In this document: positions 24,415-33,023 of the stretch, one piece after another
How positions within the stretch are numbered: position 1 is the stretch's first letter
How the letters are laid out: each line of letters begins with the position of its first letter
Source of the DNA: CAZPWF01 sp964610775
GTDB taxonomy: Bacteria; Patescibacteriota; Saccharimonadia; Saccharimonadales; JACQNP01
Assembly: GCA_964610775.1 (NCBI GenBank)
Contig: CAZSZC010000003.1
Coordinates: 1-64,000, forward strand
Length of the DNA: 64,000 bases
Reading direction: 5' to 3'
Notes under the pieces: generated by a model
Database searches by the model: none
Seen by the model: only the letters and a program-made list of their open reading frames with translations
What the model was told of the DNA's origin: nothing
Program-made: the position numbers and the translations under genes

Positions 24415-27225
24415 TTACAGCATCTTCTTAAGATAGGCAGCTGTATGAGATTTGGGATTGCTAGAAACTTGTTCAGGGGTACCCTCTGCCACCACCTGCC
24501 CACCACCATCGCCACCTTCTGGACCCATATCAATAACCCAATCTGCGTTCTTAATAACATCTAGGTTATGCTCAATGACAACCATACTGTTACCAGAGTC
24601 CACCAAAGCGTGGAGTACACTAAGTAGCTTGCTTACATCTTCCATATGCAGCCCAGTAGTTGGCTCATCTAAGATATAAAGTGTCCTGCCTGTTGGACGC
24701 CTAGAAAGTTCAGTGGCAAGCTTGACGCGCTGAGCTTCTCCTCCCGACAAGGTAGTTGCCGACTGACCGAGCTGTATATATCCTAATCCAACATCAACTA
24801 GCGTTTGAAGCTTTCGCGAAATAGCAGGAATATTTTCGAAAAATTCTAATGCTGACTCGCATGTCATATGAAGTACATCACTTATAGTCTTACCTTTGTA
24901 GTGAATCTCTAATGCCTCACGATTATATCGTTTACCATGACATTCTTCACACGGCACATAGACATCGGGCAGGAAATGCATCTCAATTTTGATAATGCCG
25001 TCACCGGCACAGTTTTCACAACGTCCGCCCTTAACATTGAAACTAAATCTACCTGGTCCGTAACCACGTATCTTTGCTTCCGGAACGCTAGCAAAAAGTT
25101 CCCTAATAGGCGTGAAAAGGCCCGTATATGTGGCCGGATTAGAGCGCGGGGTTCGTCCAATTGGTGATTGGTCAATGGTTATAACCTTGTCCAGATGTTC
25201 GATACCACTTATTTCGTCATGTTGACCCGGGACTTCATTGGCGCGCATTAGTCGAGCTGACAATTCTTTAGACAAAATATCATTGATCAGTGTTGATTTA
25301 CCCGAACCAGAAACTCCACTAATAACCACAAACTTTCCGAGTGGTAACTCAACTGTAATATTTTTAAGATTGTTCTCTTTCGCACCAACTATAGTTAAGG
25401 ACTTATTATTACCTGGGCGACGTTTTTTGGGCGTTGCGATCGATTTTTTACCACTAAGATATTGCCCTGTAATACTTTTTGGCTGTTTTTCTACGAAACT
25501 AGGTATACCCGCAGCTACCACTTCGCCACCATGTATACCAGCACCTGGCCCGATATCGATCAAATAATCGGCTGTACGAATAGTATCCTCGTCATGCTCT
25601 ACAACTATCACTGTATTTCCAATATCGCGTAAGTGTTTCAGAGTATTAATTAGGCGACCATTGTCACGCTGATGTAGGCCAATACTTGGTTCGTCTAGTA
25701 CATACAAGACACCCTGAAGCCCAGAACCTATTTGGGTAGCTAGGCGGATGCGCTGAGCTTCGCCACCAGATAGAGTAACAGCACTTCGAGCCAGATTAAG
25801 ATAGTTAAGGCCAACATCATGCATAAAGCCTAGTCGAGCTAGCACTTCTTTAAATATCTGTTGGGCAATGGTCTGTTCTTTGTCACTTAGTTTAACTGAG
25901 CTGAAAAACTTCAAAGCATCGTCAATTGATAATTCACAAATATCCATTATAGATTTGTCATGAAACGTTACTGCTAAGACTTCTGGCCTGAGACGACGTC
26001 CATTACAGACATGGCAGGGTTTTTCGCGCATGAATCGCTCAATATCTCGTCTCATAAAGTCACTGTCTGTCTCTTTATATCGACGCTCCAAGTTGGGGAT
26101 TACACCCTCATAGGTCGTAGTAAATTGTCGTCCCGAACCCAAAGAAACGTTATATGTTTCTTGATCAGTACCATAAAGTATTTTATCGAGATTAGATTTA
26201 GCTAGTTCACTAGTCGGAACATGTAAAGAGAACCCATACCTGTCAGCCACAGCCTGCATTTTCTTGGTATACCAAGCATCGGCATTTATGCGGTTAAATG
26301 GTCGAATTGCTCCTTCAGCTATGGTTAATTTACCGTTTGGGATAACTAGACCTGGGTCGACTTCCAGTCGCGAACCCAGTCCAGTACAAGTGGGACAGGC
26401 TCCGTGTGGACTATTGAAACTAAACGTTCTAGGTTCAAGGTCTGGAATGTTAACTTGTGGATGGTCAACACAGGCGTAATGCAAACTGTACTGTTGCACC
26501 TTATTATCGTCCGCACTTAATATGTTTAGCTTACCATCGGCCAACCCGAAAGCTTGTTCAACCGATTGCGTTAAACGGCCTTTACTCTCGGAATTATTAA
26601 CTATTCGGTCGACCACAACCTCTATGCTGTGTTTATAGTTTTTATCTAGTTCAGGAAATTCATCTAGGGCGTAAACAACACCATCAACCCTGGCTCGCGC
26701 AAAACCTAGTCTTTGGAACTGTTCGGGAATGTGTTCAAAAGCACCCTTTTTATCTATAACAACGGGTGCCAAAATCATTAAACGTGCATCTGGAAGATTA
26801 TTTATTATCTGATCAACCACTACAGTTGGTGTTTGGCGCTGAACTGACTTTCCACAAACCGAGCAATGTGGTACTCCTACGCGTGCGAATAAAAGACGTA
26901 GATAATCATAAATTTCTGTCACAGTAGCAACAGTTGAACGAGGGTTACGGCTAGTCGATTTTTGATCGATACTAATAGCCGGACTAAGCCCGTCAATCTG
27001 ATCAACGTCTGGTTTTTCCATTAATCCCAAAAATTGGCGGGCATAGCTACTGAGAGATTCAACATAACGACGTTGTCCTTCGGCATAGATGGTATCAAAA
27101 GCTAAAGATGACTTACCCGAACCAGATAAGCCCGTAATAACTACCAGCCTATCTCGCGGTATTGTTGCATCGACGTTTTTCAGATTGTGCTCTCGTGCAC
27201 CTTTAACAACTATAGAATCACTCAT
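24415..27225 (-). CDS. uvrA: Excinuclease ABC subunit A
   Basis: UvrA finds DNA damage and loads UvrB. The protein (936 residues from ATG 27225) has two ABC ATPase modules. The first Walker A is GLSGSGKSSLAFDT and its signature LSGGEAQRIRLATQIG. The second Walker A is GVSGSGKSTLIND, signature LSGGEAQRVKLATEL, Walker B LYILDEPTTGLHMED. Zinc-binding cysteine pairs include CSVCGKS, CPTCTG and CENCAGDG with CEECHGKR. An in-frame TTG lies 12 nt further upstream, but it overlaps the TATAAT box at 27237-27242, so I prefer the ATG. Length and motifs are standard. Confidence 0.97.
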   Translation of the reverse strand: MSDSIVVKGAREHNLKNVDATIPRDRLVVITGLSGSGKSSLAFDTIYAEGQRRYVESLSSYARQFLGLMEKPDVDQIDGLSPAISIDQKSTSRNPRSTVATVTEIYDYLRLLFARVGVPHCSVCGKSVQRQTPTVVVDQIINNLPDARLMILAPVVIDKKGAFEHIPEQFQRLGFARARVDGVVYALDEFPELDKNYKHSIEVVVDRIVNNSESKGRLTQSVEQAFGLADGKLNILSADDNKVQQYSLHYACVDHPQVNIPDLEPRTFSFNSPHGACPTCTGLGSRLEVDPGLVIPNGKLTIAEGAIRPFNRINADAWYTKKMQAVADRYGFSLHVPTSELAKSNLDKILYGTDQETYNVSLGSGRQFTTTYEGVIPNLERRYKETDSDFMRRDIERFMREKPCHVCNGRRLRPEVLAVTFHDKSIMDICELSIDDALKFFSSVKLSDKEQTIAQQIFKEVLARLGFMHDVGLNYLNLARSAVTLSGGEAQRIRLATQIGSGLQGVLYVLDEPSIGLHQRDNGRLINTLKHLRDIGNTVIVVEHDEDTIRTADYLIDIGPGAGIHGGEVVAAGIPSFVEKQPKSITGQYLSGKKSIATPKKRRPGNNKSLTIVGAKENNLKNITVELPLGKFVVISGVSGSGKSTLINDILSKELSARLMRANEVPGQHDEISGIEHLDKVITIDQSPIGRTPRSNPATYTGLFTPIRELFASVPEAKIRGYGPGRFSFNVKGGRCENCAGDGIIKIEMHFLPDVYVPCEECHGKRYNREALEIHYKGKTISDVLHMTCESALEFFENIPAISRKLQTLVDVGLGYIQLGQSATTLSGGEAQRVKLATELSRRPTGRTLYILDEPTTGLHMEDVSKLLSVLHALVDSGNSMVVIEHNLDVIKNADWVIDMGPEGGDGGGQVVAEGTPEQVSSNPKSHTAAYLKKML

Positions 27226-27262
27226 AAAGTCGATCAATTATAGCTGAAAACAGAGATTAATT

Positions 27263-27919
27263 CTAGTCCGACGACCTACGATTCGGTTCGGGAATTATAG
27301 AATCCATAAGGCTAATTTCACCAATTTTAAGAACAGCGAAGGTGTCTTGGATCGCTTCTTCGACGGCCTCAGACGAGTAAATAGTTTGATCTGGAGATAA
27401 AACTTTAGGATCGAATTTCCCTAGAAATACATCTAAACTACCTGGTTTTTCCATACGTCTTTGTAGGTTAGCAATTCCTGAACGTTGCAAATATCCATAA
27501 TAGGCGACCCTTTCGGCTGCAACTTCTGGGCAATCAAGTTCAGCAAACAGTAGATTCCTGGGACCGTTTTGGGCGGCTCTTAGCGTGATATTACCTATAT
27601 TTGCCGACTTTATATCATATAAGTCGCATTTTGGATCAGCCTCAATTTTTGCCTTGAAAGCACCATAACCCAGAGAAAAGTTTTTCTTAACATCAGACCT
27701 AACTGCTCGTGGATCTAGAACAAAAAGTCTATGCGAGTACTTTAATTCTTTGAAGTCTGGGATAGCACCATCATCACTTAGCGATTGAAGGGCGCCGGCG
27801 ATTTCATCAGAATCATCCTTATGAACTTCACGAATAATACTCAGCACGTCTTTGCGATAAGGACTTACCATCCTATCTAGCTGTTTAAAACTGTCTTTCT
27901 TCCTGTTTCGTCGAGGCAT
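27263..27919 (-). CDS. 2H phosphoesterase-like protein lacking the catalytic histidines
   Basis: This 218-residue protein has about the same length as the next gene upstream (27959-28618) and can be aligned with it by eye over the C-terminal half. Where the neighbour has FPVHVSLGSA, this one has GSLDVFLGKF, so the second HxS/T motif is lost, and no first HxT motif is visible. If the relationship is right, it is a degenerate paralogue that may bind rather than cleave. TATAGT lies 7 nt before the ATG. No function is assigned. Confidence 0.5.
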   Translation of the reverse strand: MPRRNRKKDSFKQLDRMVSPYRKDVLSIIREVHKDDSDEIAGALQSLSDDGAIPDFKELKYSHRLFVLDPRAVRSDVKKNFSLGYGAFKAKIEADPKCDLYDIKSANIGNITLRAAQNGPRNLLFAELDCPEVAAERVAYYGYLQRSGIANLQRRMEKPGSLDVFLGKFDPKVLSPDQTIYSSEAVEEAIQDTFAVLKIGEISLMDSIIPEPNRRSSD

Positions 27920-27926
27920 AACTCAT

Positions 27927-27932
27927 ACTATA
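27927..27932 (-). promoter_or_regulatory. -10 box, leaderless start of the 218-residue protein
   Basis: TATAGT ends 7 nt before the ATG at 27919. Confidence 0.45.
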
Positions 27933-27958
27933 CAACTTTTGTGGTATAAATACTATTA

Positions 27959-28618
27959 TCATGCTCTAGCAGCTTCGTCTTTTGGGTAAAATTCCAGTGG
28001 CAATAACGTAACCTGCTCTCCTATTGGCAATTCCCTGTCAAGGACTTTGGTCATTATTTCCTCATCAAACCTACTTATAAAGTGTGGAGCGCTTCCTAAA
28101 GACACATGAACCGGAAACTGGTGTTTTTTTGGCTTGTGAACACCAATCTCACCCATTACCGCATCAACAATATCGTGCTCCAACTCAAGCTCTTCACTAA
28201 TAAGAGTTAGTCCTATAGTTCGACTGTTAATAACCGCAGCCGAACCAAGCACCGCAACAATATTGTCAGGACAGGCTTGGGCTAACGTATGTTTCGCTTC
28301 CCGTTGCTGATTTGCAAACTTATAACCAACCATGATGCCGCGAGTTAGTTGTGAATCGACTCGACGCTTAGGTAACATCGTGTCATACAACGCAGTTCTT
28401 GGCGTAACATACTCAGGTATTTCACCTTCTAGACAGAGCTCCACAAATTTCTTTATCAATGGATCTTGTGATTCCTTATGAAATGGTCGCCTTATCCCAA
28501 AGGGCTTAGGCTTTGGACCTTTTATCGCTTCTCTTAACTCCCGATTTGCTGGAGCTAAATTTGACCTTTGTGGTGGTATTTGTCTTCTTGACACCAAAAC
28601 CCTCATTCCTCCCACCAT
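27959..28618 (-). CDS. 2H phosphoesterase-like protein (LigT-like, tentative)
   Basis: This 219-residue protein has two short motifs spaced as in the 2H phosphoesterase/LigT fold: KHTLAQA in the middle and VHVSLGSAP towards the C-terminus, giving the paired HxT/HxS histidines that cleave 2',3'-cyclic phosphates or 2'-5' linkages. The N-terminal ~60 residues are basic and probably not part of the fold. Two ATGs are possible (28618 and 28606); the internal one has its GGGAGG too close, so I keep 28618. It is followed by the degenerate relative at 27263-27919. The family call is based on motifs only. Confidence 0.5.
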   Translation of the reverse strand: MVGGMRVLVSRRQIPPQRSNLAPANRELREAIKGPKPKPFGIRRPFHKESQDPLIKKFVELCLEGEIPEYVTPRTALYDTMLPKRRVDSQLTRGIMVGYKFANQQREAKHTLAQACPDNIVAVLGSAAVINSRTIGLTLISEELELEHDIVDAVMGEIGVHKPKKHQFPVHVSLGSAPHFISRFDEEIMTKVLDRELPIGEQVTLLPLEFYPKDEAARA

Positions 28619-28691
28619 ACTTTTTGCTTATTCTAACAGTCTGTCCTGTTTCTGTGAATACTTCAGAGGCTATGTTAGTCTATCTTATGTA

Positions 28692-29519
28692 ATGAAAATA
28701 GCCATTCAAGGTCAAGCGGCCTCATTCCATGACATTGCCTCACGTAAGTATTTTGGTGATGATATTGATATTATACCGTGCGAAACATTTAAGGAGACGT
28801 TCAAACAACTTTCTGATGGAATCACAGATACCGCAGTTGTCGCTATCGAAAATTCTTTATACGGACCGATTAATCCTGTTTATGACTTACTCCTGGAAAA
28901 ACAAGCATGGGTATCTGGTGAGGTATATCTGCGAATTGAACACTGCTTAATCGGGATGCCAGGCTCTCAAATGGAGAAAATCAAGGAAATACACTCTCAG
29001 GTCATGGCAATTGCTCAATGCGAAGGCTGGCTTGAAAACCACCTACCACAAGCAACCCACATAGAACAAAGCGATACAACTGGCAGTGTAGCACTAGTTA
29101 AGACTTGGACTGATCCTACTAAGGCGGCTATTGCAAGTGCCCAGGCAGCTCGAATCCATAAAATGAAAATTTTAGCCAGAAACATAGAAGACCATCACCA
29201 GAACTTTACGCGCTTTTTTGTGCTAAATCGTGACAGAAAAGATGTTAAAGATTGTGACAAAACATCCATAATAATACATACCACCGCCGATACTAAACCG
29301 GGCGTGTTGCACCGTGCATTGGGTGTGTTTGCAGACAGAGAAATTAATATATACTCCCTGCACTCTAGACCAACCGTTGGCAAAGCCTGGCACTACATGT
29401 TTTATCTTGATATTGCCATTGGTGTAAATAACCCTATATTTAACGAGATAATTAAAGAACTGGATTCTCAAGATTGCCATGTCGACATCCTTGGAAGTTA
29501 TAAAAATGGCATCGGTTAA
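28692..29519 (+). CDS. pheA: Prephenate dehydratase
   Basis: PheA converts prephenate to phenylpyruvate in phenylalanine synthesis. The 275-residue single-function form has the type 2 periplasmic-like catalytic domain (AIQGQAASFHDIASRKYF, AIENSLYGPINPVYD, DTTGSVALVK, NFTRFFVL with the catalytic TRF) and a C-terminal ACT domain (SIIIHTTADTKPGVLHRALG, INIYSLHSRPT) for phenylalanine binding. No other aromatic amino acid gene is in the window, which is odd for a cell type that usually lacks the shikimate pathway. TATCTT lies 5 nt before the ATG. Confidence 0.9.
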   Translation: MKIAIQGQAASFHDIASRKYFGDDIDIIPCETFKETFKQLSDGITDTAVVAIENSLYGPINPVYDLLLEKQAWVSGEVYLRIEHCLIGMPGSQMEKIKEIHSQVMAIAQCEGWLENHLPQATHIEQSDTTGSVALVKTWTDPTKAAIASAQAARIHKMKILARNIEDHHQNFTRFFVLNRDRKDVKDCDKTSIIIHTTADTKPGVLHRALGVFADREINIYSLHSRPTVGKAWHYMFYLDIAIGVNNPIFNEIIKELDSQDCHVDILGSYKNGIG

Positions 29520-29521
29520 CC

Positions 29522-29527
29522 TATACT
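29522..29527 (+). promoter_or_regulatory. -10 box, leaderless start of the PGPGW protein
   Basis: TATACT ends 6 nt before the ATG at 29534, immediately after the pheA stop. Confidence 0.45.
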
Positions 29528-29533
29528 TCTAGT

Positions 29534-29938
29534 ATGAAGACTGTAAAATCCAAGCTGAGATATATACTAATTGAAATTGCTGGTGTTGGACTTATTATCC
29601 TGGCTGGGCTGACCGGCTGGCTACCCGGACCAGGGGGAATACCTCTTTTAATTGCTGGTCTAGGGCTACTATCCATAAACCATGAGTGGGCTAGGAGATG
29701 GCTAATGACGGTTAAGAAACACGGCCTTGATCTGTCAGATAAATTCTTTAATAACTCACCACGAGTTAAATTACTCATCGATGTATTAGGTTTGTTAGTA
29801 ATTACGTTAGCAGTTTTTATAATGCTATATTTCACAAAAACGATTGCACGTTCCGCAGCAATTTGGCTGGTAATTATAGCACTGGGCTTACTTCTAGGAA
29901 ATCGGGGTCGCCTAAAAAAATTCAAGCGTAAGCAATAA
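29534..29938 (+). CDS. PGPGW-type small membrane protein
   Basis: This 134-residue protein has three to four hydrophobic helices and the hallmark GWLPGPGGIPLLIAGLGLL followed by NHEWARRWL, which defines the putative transmembrane PGPGW family of unknown function. It starts 14 nt after pheA and could be cotranscribed, but it also has its own -10 box. The C-terminus is strongly basic (RGRLKKFKRKQ). Confidence 0.75.
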   Translation: MKTVKSKLRYILIEIAGVGLIILAGLTGWLPGPGGIPLLIAGLGLLSINHEWARRWLMTVKKHGLDLSDKFFNNSPRVKLLIDVLGLLVITLAVFIMLYFTKTIARSAAIWLVIIALGLLLGNRGRLKKFKRKQ

Positions 29939-29953
29939 TTCTTTGCAATATTA

Positions 29954-29981
29954 TTGACTTTTATTCTATTTTATGTATAAT
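29954..29981 (+). promoter_or_regulatory. Strong promoter for the 56-residue membrane protein
   Basis: -35 TTGACT (29954-29959), 16-nt spacer, -10 TATAAT (29976-29981). This is the closest match to the sigma-70 consensus in the window. Confidence 0.75.
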
Positions 29982-30012
29982 AGCAATCAAACTAATTGCT
30001 GAGGGTTTGGCT

Positions 30013-30183
30013 ATGTTAGAGTTTATTGTCCTGGGACAGATTCCAGGAACAACTATTCAAATTACCTTCAAAGGCGTGCTAATCATAGCAGCCACTTTAT
30101 TGGCGACTTATGATTTTTTACGTATAGCACGAAGGAAGCAGACTGACCATACAGAGGGTCATTCAAAAAAAGTCACCGCCTAA
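30013..30183 (+). CDS. Small single-pass membrane protein
   Basis: This 56-residue protein begins MLEFIVLGQIPGTTIQ, has one membrane helix (GVLIIAATLLATYDFLRIA) and a polar, histidine- and lysine-containing tail. It is supported as a real gene by a near-consensus promoter at 29954-29981 and a GAGGG Shine-Dalgarno (30001-30005) 7 nt before the ATG. It has a proper leader, so it is expected to be well expressed. I do not recognise a family. It ends 3 nt from the converging sbcB stop. Confidence 0.7.
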   Translation: MLEFIVLGQIPGTTIQITFKGVLIIAATLLATYDFLRIARRKQTDHTEGHSKKVTA

Positions 30184-30186
30184 ACT

Positions 30187-31626
30187 TTATTCATTAGGCA
30201 ATATGCTTTCACCATAAAGCTGGAGTTCTTCCAGTATATAAGTCTGTTTTGGAGATAAATCATCCTTCTTAAACAGCTCAGCCAGACGAGTAAAATAGCG
30301 ATTAGCTCGGCTACTCACTCCACCACCCAACAGCTTACGCTCACGGTATTGCTCCCATTGTCTTATTTCATCGTCATTTAGTGTCTTTGGATAATTTCTA
30401 GCTTTATATAGGGGTAAAAGAGCGCTGAGTCGGCCATCGTGAAAGACTACATCTACAGTAGATAGTTCACTTCCTTGACTAGCCCGAACCAGACTCATTT
30501 TCGTCTTGTCGCTATCTGAGAAAAACCCTTCATACAATCGCCCATCTACTTCCATCTCGTCCTCTAGCAACTTGGCTTGTTGAGCCTTATCTAGTAACTC
30601 GATGGCTAGTTTTATCTTTACCTCAAGCTGATCTTGTAGGTGCTTTAGGGTGTGGAAGTTTTTAATACACTCGTTGACTGCTATATCTATTCGTGTTTTT
30701 GACAAATCATCCAAGACCGACAATGGAGCTACTGCTGGGCAACGATTATATTTCAAAGTTTTTATAGGTAATCTTGGGCCTTCTTCATCACTACGACGTC
30801 GCATAGCCTCAGCCAACTCCTCTGGAGACAAATCAACAAAAGCACTTGGATCATAGCGTAAATCGAATACTAACGCTCCACCCTTTTTCCCGGGATGTTC
30901 AGCCAATAGACCAACTACAGTTGTTTTTTCGAATTCACTCGGATACTTACCCGAGGTATAAACAAAAGGTTTATCTTCTAAAACGAGCGCAGCTACTTCT
31001 TTTTTATGTCTCATTTTGAGTAAATAATAAAACAGTTTTGGTTGCTTGTTGTGTATCAATCTAGCTAAGGCTATGGAAGCCTGGACGTCGGCAAGAGCAT
31101 CATGTGCATTGTCGTGCGATATTTTGTTAGCGTCAGTCAGAAGCTCTAATCTATTAGACGGTTTACCATTTGAATCAAAAGGCCATTCTATGCCATCAGG
31201 GCGTAATGCCCGGGTCATGCGTACGACATCTAGTAAATCCCAACGACTTTTCCCATCCTGCCATTGCCATTCATATGGGTCATAAAAATTTCGGTAATGC
31301 AGAAACCTCATGAATTCGTCATCGAATCGCACAGTATTAAATCCTACAAATATGGTTTCTGGCACCGCTACTTCTTTCTGAAATATTTTAAGAAACTCTG
31401 CCTCTGTTATTCCATCTGTAATTGTTTGCTGAGGAGTAATACCGGTGACAAGAATAGCATCAGGCTCAGGCAATACGTCGTCACTCAATTTAATAATATA
31501 ATTGTGCGGCTCACCTATGGGCTTCATTTTTATGTCAGTTCGCTGACCGGCAAATTGCATAATTCGAGCTTCTCTGGGATTAAATCCACTGGTTTCCAAG
31601 TCGTAGAAGTATAAAGTCTCTGCCAT
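30187..31626 (-). CDS. sbcB: Exodeoxyribonuclease I
   Basis: SbcB degrades single-stranded DNA 3' to 5' in recombination and mismatch repair. The 479-residue protein has a DEDD exonuclease domain: YDLETSGFNPREARIMQFAG (first D and E), VGFNTVRFDDEFMRFL (second D), and HNAHDALADVQASIALARL (final H and D). SH3-like and helical C-terminal domains follow. The length matches E. coli SbcB (475). TAAACT lies 7 nt before the ATG. It is monocistronic. Confidence 0.93.
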   Translation of the reverse strand: MAETLYFYDLETSGFNPREARIMQFAGQRTDIKMKPIGEPHNYIIKLSDDVLPEPDAILVTGITPQQTITDGITEAEFLKIFQKEVAVPETIFVGFNTVRFDDEFMRFLHYRNFYDPYEWQWQDGKSRWDLLDVVRMTRALRPDGIEWPFDSNGKPSNRLELLTDANKISHDNAHDALADVQASIALARLIHNKQPKLFYYLLKMRHKKEVAALVLEDKPFVYTSGKYPSEFEKTTVVGLLAEHPGKKGGALVFDLRYDPSAFVDLSPEELAEAMRRRSDEEGPRLPIKTLKYNRCPAVAPLSVLDDLSKTRIDIAVNECIKNFHTLKHLQDQLEVKIKLAIELLDKAQQAKLLEDEMEVDGRLYEGFFSDSDKTKMSLVRASQGSELSTVDVVFHDGRLSALLPLYKARNYPKTLNDDEIRQWEQYRERKLLGGGVSSRANRYFTRLAELFKKDDLSPKQTYILEELQLYGESILPNE

Positions 31627-31633
31627 ATTGATA

Positions 31634-31639
31634 AGTTTA
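31634..31639 (-). promoter_or_regulatory. -10 box, leaderless start of sbcB
   Basis: TAAACT ends 7 nt before the ATG at 31626. Confidence 0.4.
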
Positions 31640-31703
31640 CAGGATTACCACCTGTTTCAACTTGCTTTTAATTAGCAAACTACAAATAATAGCCGGTAAT
31701 AAA

Positions 31704-32972
31704 TTAATATTCAATACTGCCTTTATTACCAATAACAATTTCATCACCCAGCTCAATACCTTGACGCTCTAAACCATGCATTATGCCCATCTTGCGCATA
31801 ATGTCACGTAGTCTTCTAATCCCTGCTTCGCTATCGAATTGAGTCCTTTCGGCAAAGCGCTCAATTTTCTTACCAGTAACAACAAACTTTTTATCAGTTT
31901 TTTCAATCGACCATTTATCAGTGTCCCCCTCGATTCTTAGAATCGGTATACCTGAGGATTCTTCTTCATTAATTTTAACTTCTCTGGCATTTTTAACCAT
32001 CATGGACAGCTTGGCTAATACTTCCTCGACACCTTGTTTGCTATGTGATGACATAGCCAGGACTTCAGTATCCTTCCCGGCTATCTTTTTAACTCGCCTC
32101 ACAGCATCATTTACGATATCTGCATCAAGACCCTCGACTTTTGTGAGAACTATTATCTGAGGTTTCTTACTCAGGTCTACTTGATAAGATTTTAGTTCGT
32201 TTTGTATGGTTTTATAAGCCTGGTCAACATTATCATCGTAGGCATCAATTAGGTGAAGTAATACTGAAGTCCTTTCAACATGTCGCAAAAATTCATCACC
32301 CAAACCCTTGCCCTGACTAGCACCCTCAATTAAGCCCGGTATGTCAGCTATGAGCAATGAAATATCACCAAAGTCAACAACACCCAGATTAGGGACTAAA
32401 GTGGTGAAAGGATAGTCGGCGATCTCTGGCCTAGCATTACTAACCGTTGCTAAGAAAGTTGATTTACCCGCATTCGGAAGTCCAACCAAACCAACATCGG
32501 CTATCATCTTAAGCTCAAATACAAGTTCGCGCTTTTCTCCCTCTTCTCCTTTTTCAGCTATCCTTGGTGTTTGTCTTGTTGACGAAGTAAAGTGTGCATT
32601 ACCAAACCCCCCTTTGCCACCTTTGGCAATAACAGCTTTTTGGCCATCCTCAGGCAGATCAGCTAAAACTTCTCCTCCTGGAGTTGTAATGACTGTGCCG
32701 ACCGGGACGTCAACTATCAGGTCGGAGCCGCGCTTACCGTGACGCCTAGTTTTTGCACCATTACCTCCAGGACGAGCACGTAGCTGCTTATTGTAACGGT
32801 AAGTTGCTAGGGTATTTTGGTTGCGACTTGCAATAGCAACGACATCACCGCCGTCACCACCGTCACCGCCATCTGGTCCTCCACGATCAACAAATTTCTC
32901 ATGACGAAAACTAATGACTCCCGATCCACCATCGCCAGCACTAACTTCCACGATTACTTTATCAACAAACAT
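31704..32972 (-). CDS. obgE: GTPase Obg
   Basis: Obg is an essential GTPase linked to 50S ribosome assembly and stress. The 422-residue protein has the glycine-rich Obg fold (GGPDGGDGGDGGDVVAIA, residues ~31-48), the G domain with G1 GLPNAGKSTFL, G2/G3 region YPFTTLVPNLG and ADIPGLIEGAS, and G4 LTKVEGLD. The C-terminal OCT domain follows (~340-422, IPILRIEGDTDKWSIEK). Motif order is complete. It stands between sbcB and the LysM-CHAP gene on the same strand. Confidence 0.96.
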   Translation of the reverse strand: MFVDKVIVEVSAGDGGSGVISFRHEKFVDRGGPDGGDGGDGGDVVAIASRNQNTLATYRYNKQLRARPGGNGAKTRRHGKRGSDLIVDVPVGTVITTPGGEVLADLPEDGQKAVIAKGGKGGFGNAHFTSSTRQTPRIAEKGEEGEKRELVFELKMIADVGLVGLPNAGKSTFLATVSNARPEIADYPFTTLVPNLGVVDFGDISLLIADIPGLIEGASQGKGLGDEFLRHVERTSVLLHLIDAYDDNVDQAYKTIQNELKSYQVDLSKKPQIIVLTKVEGLDADIVNDAVRRVKKIAGKDTEVLAMSSHSKQGVEEVLAKLSMMVKNAREVKINEEESSGIPILRIEGDTDKWSIEKTDKKFVVTGKKIERFAERTQFDSEAGIRRLRDIMRKMGIMHGLERQGIELGDEIVIGNKGSIEY

Positions 32973-33023
32973 CGTATATATAGGTTATAGGGTTTACTTC
33001 TATAGGTAAAGAGAAGTGGTTAC

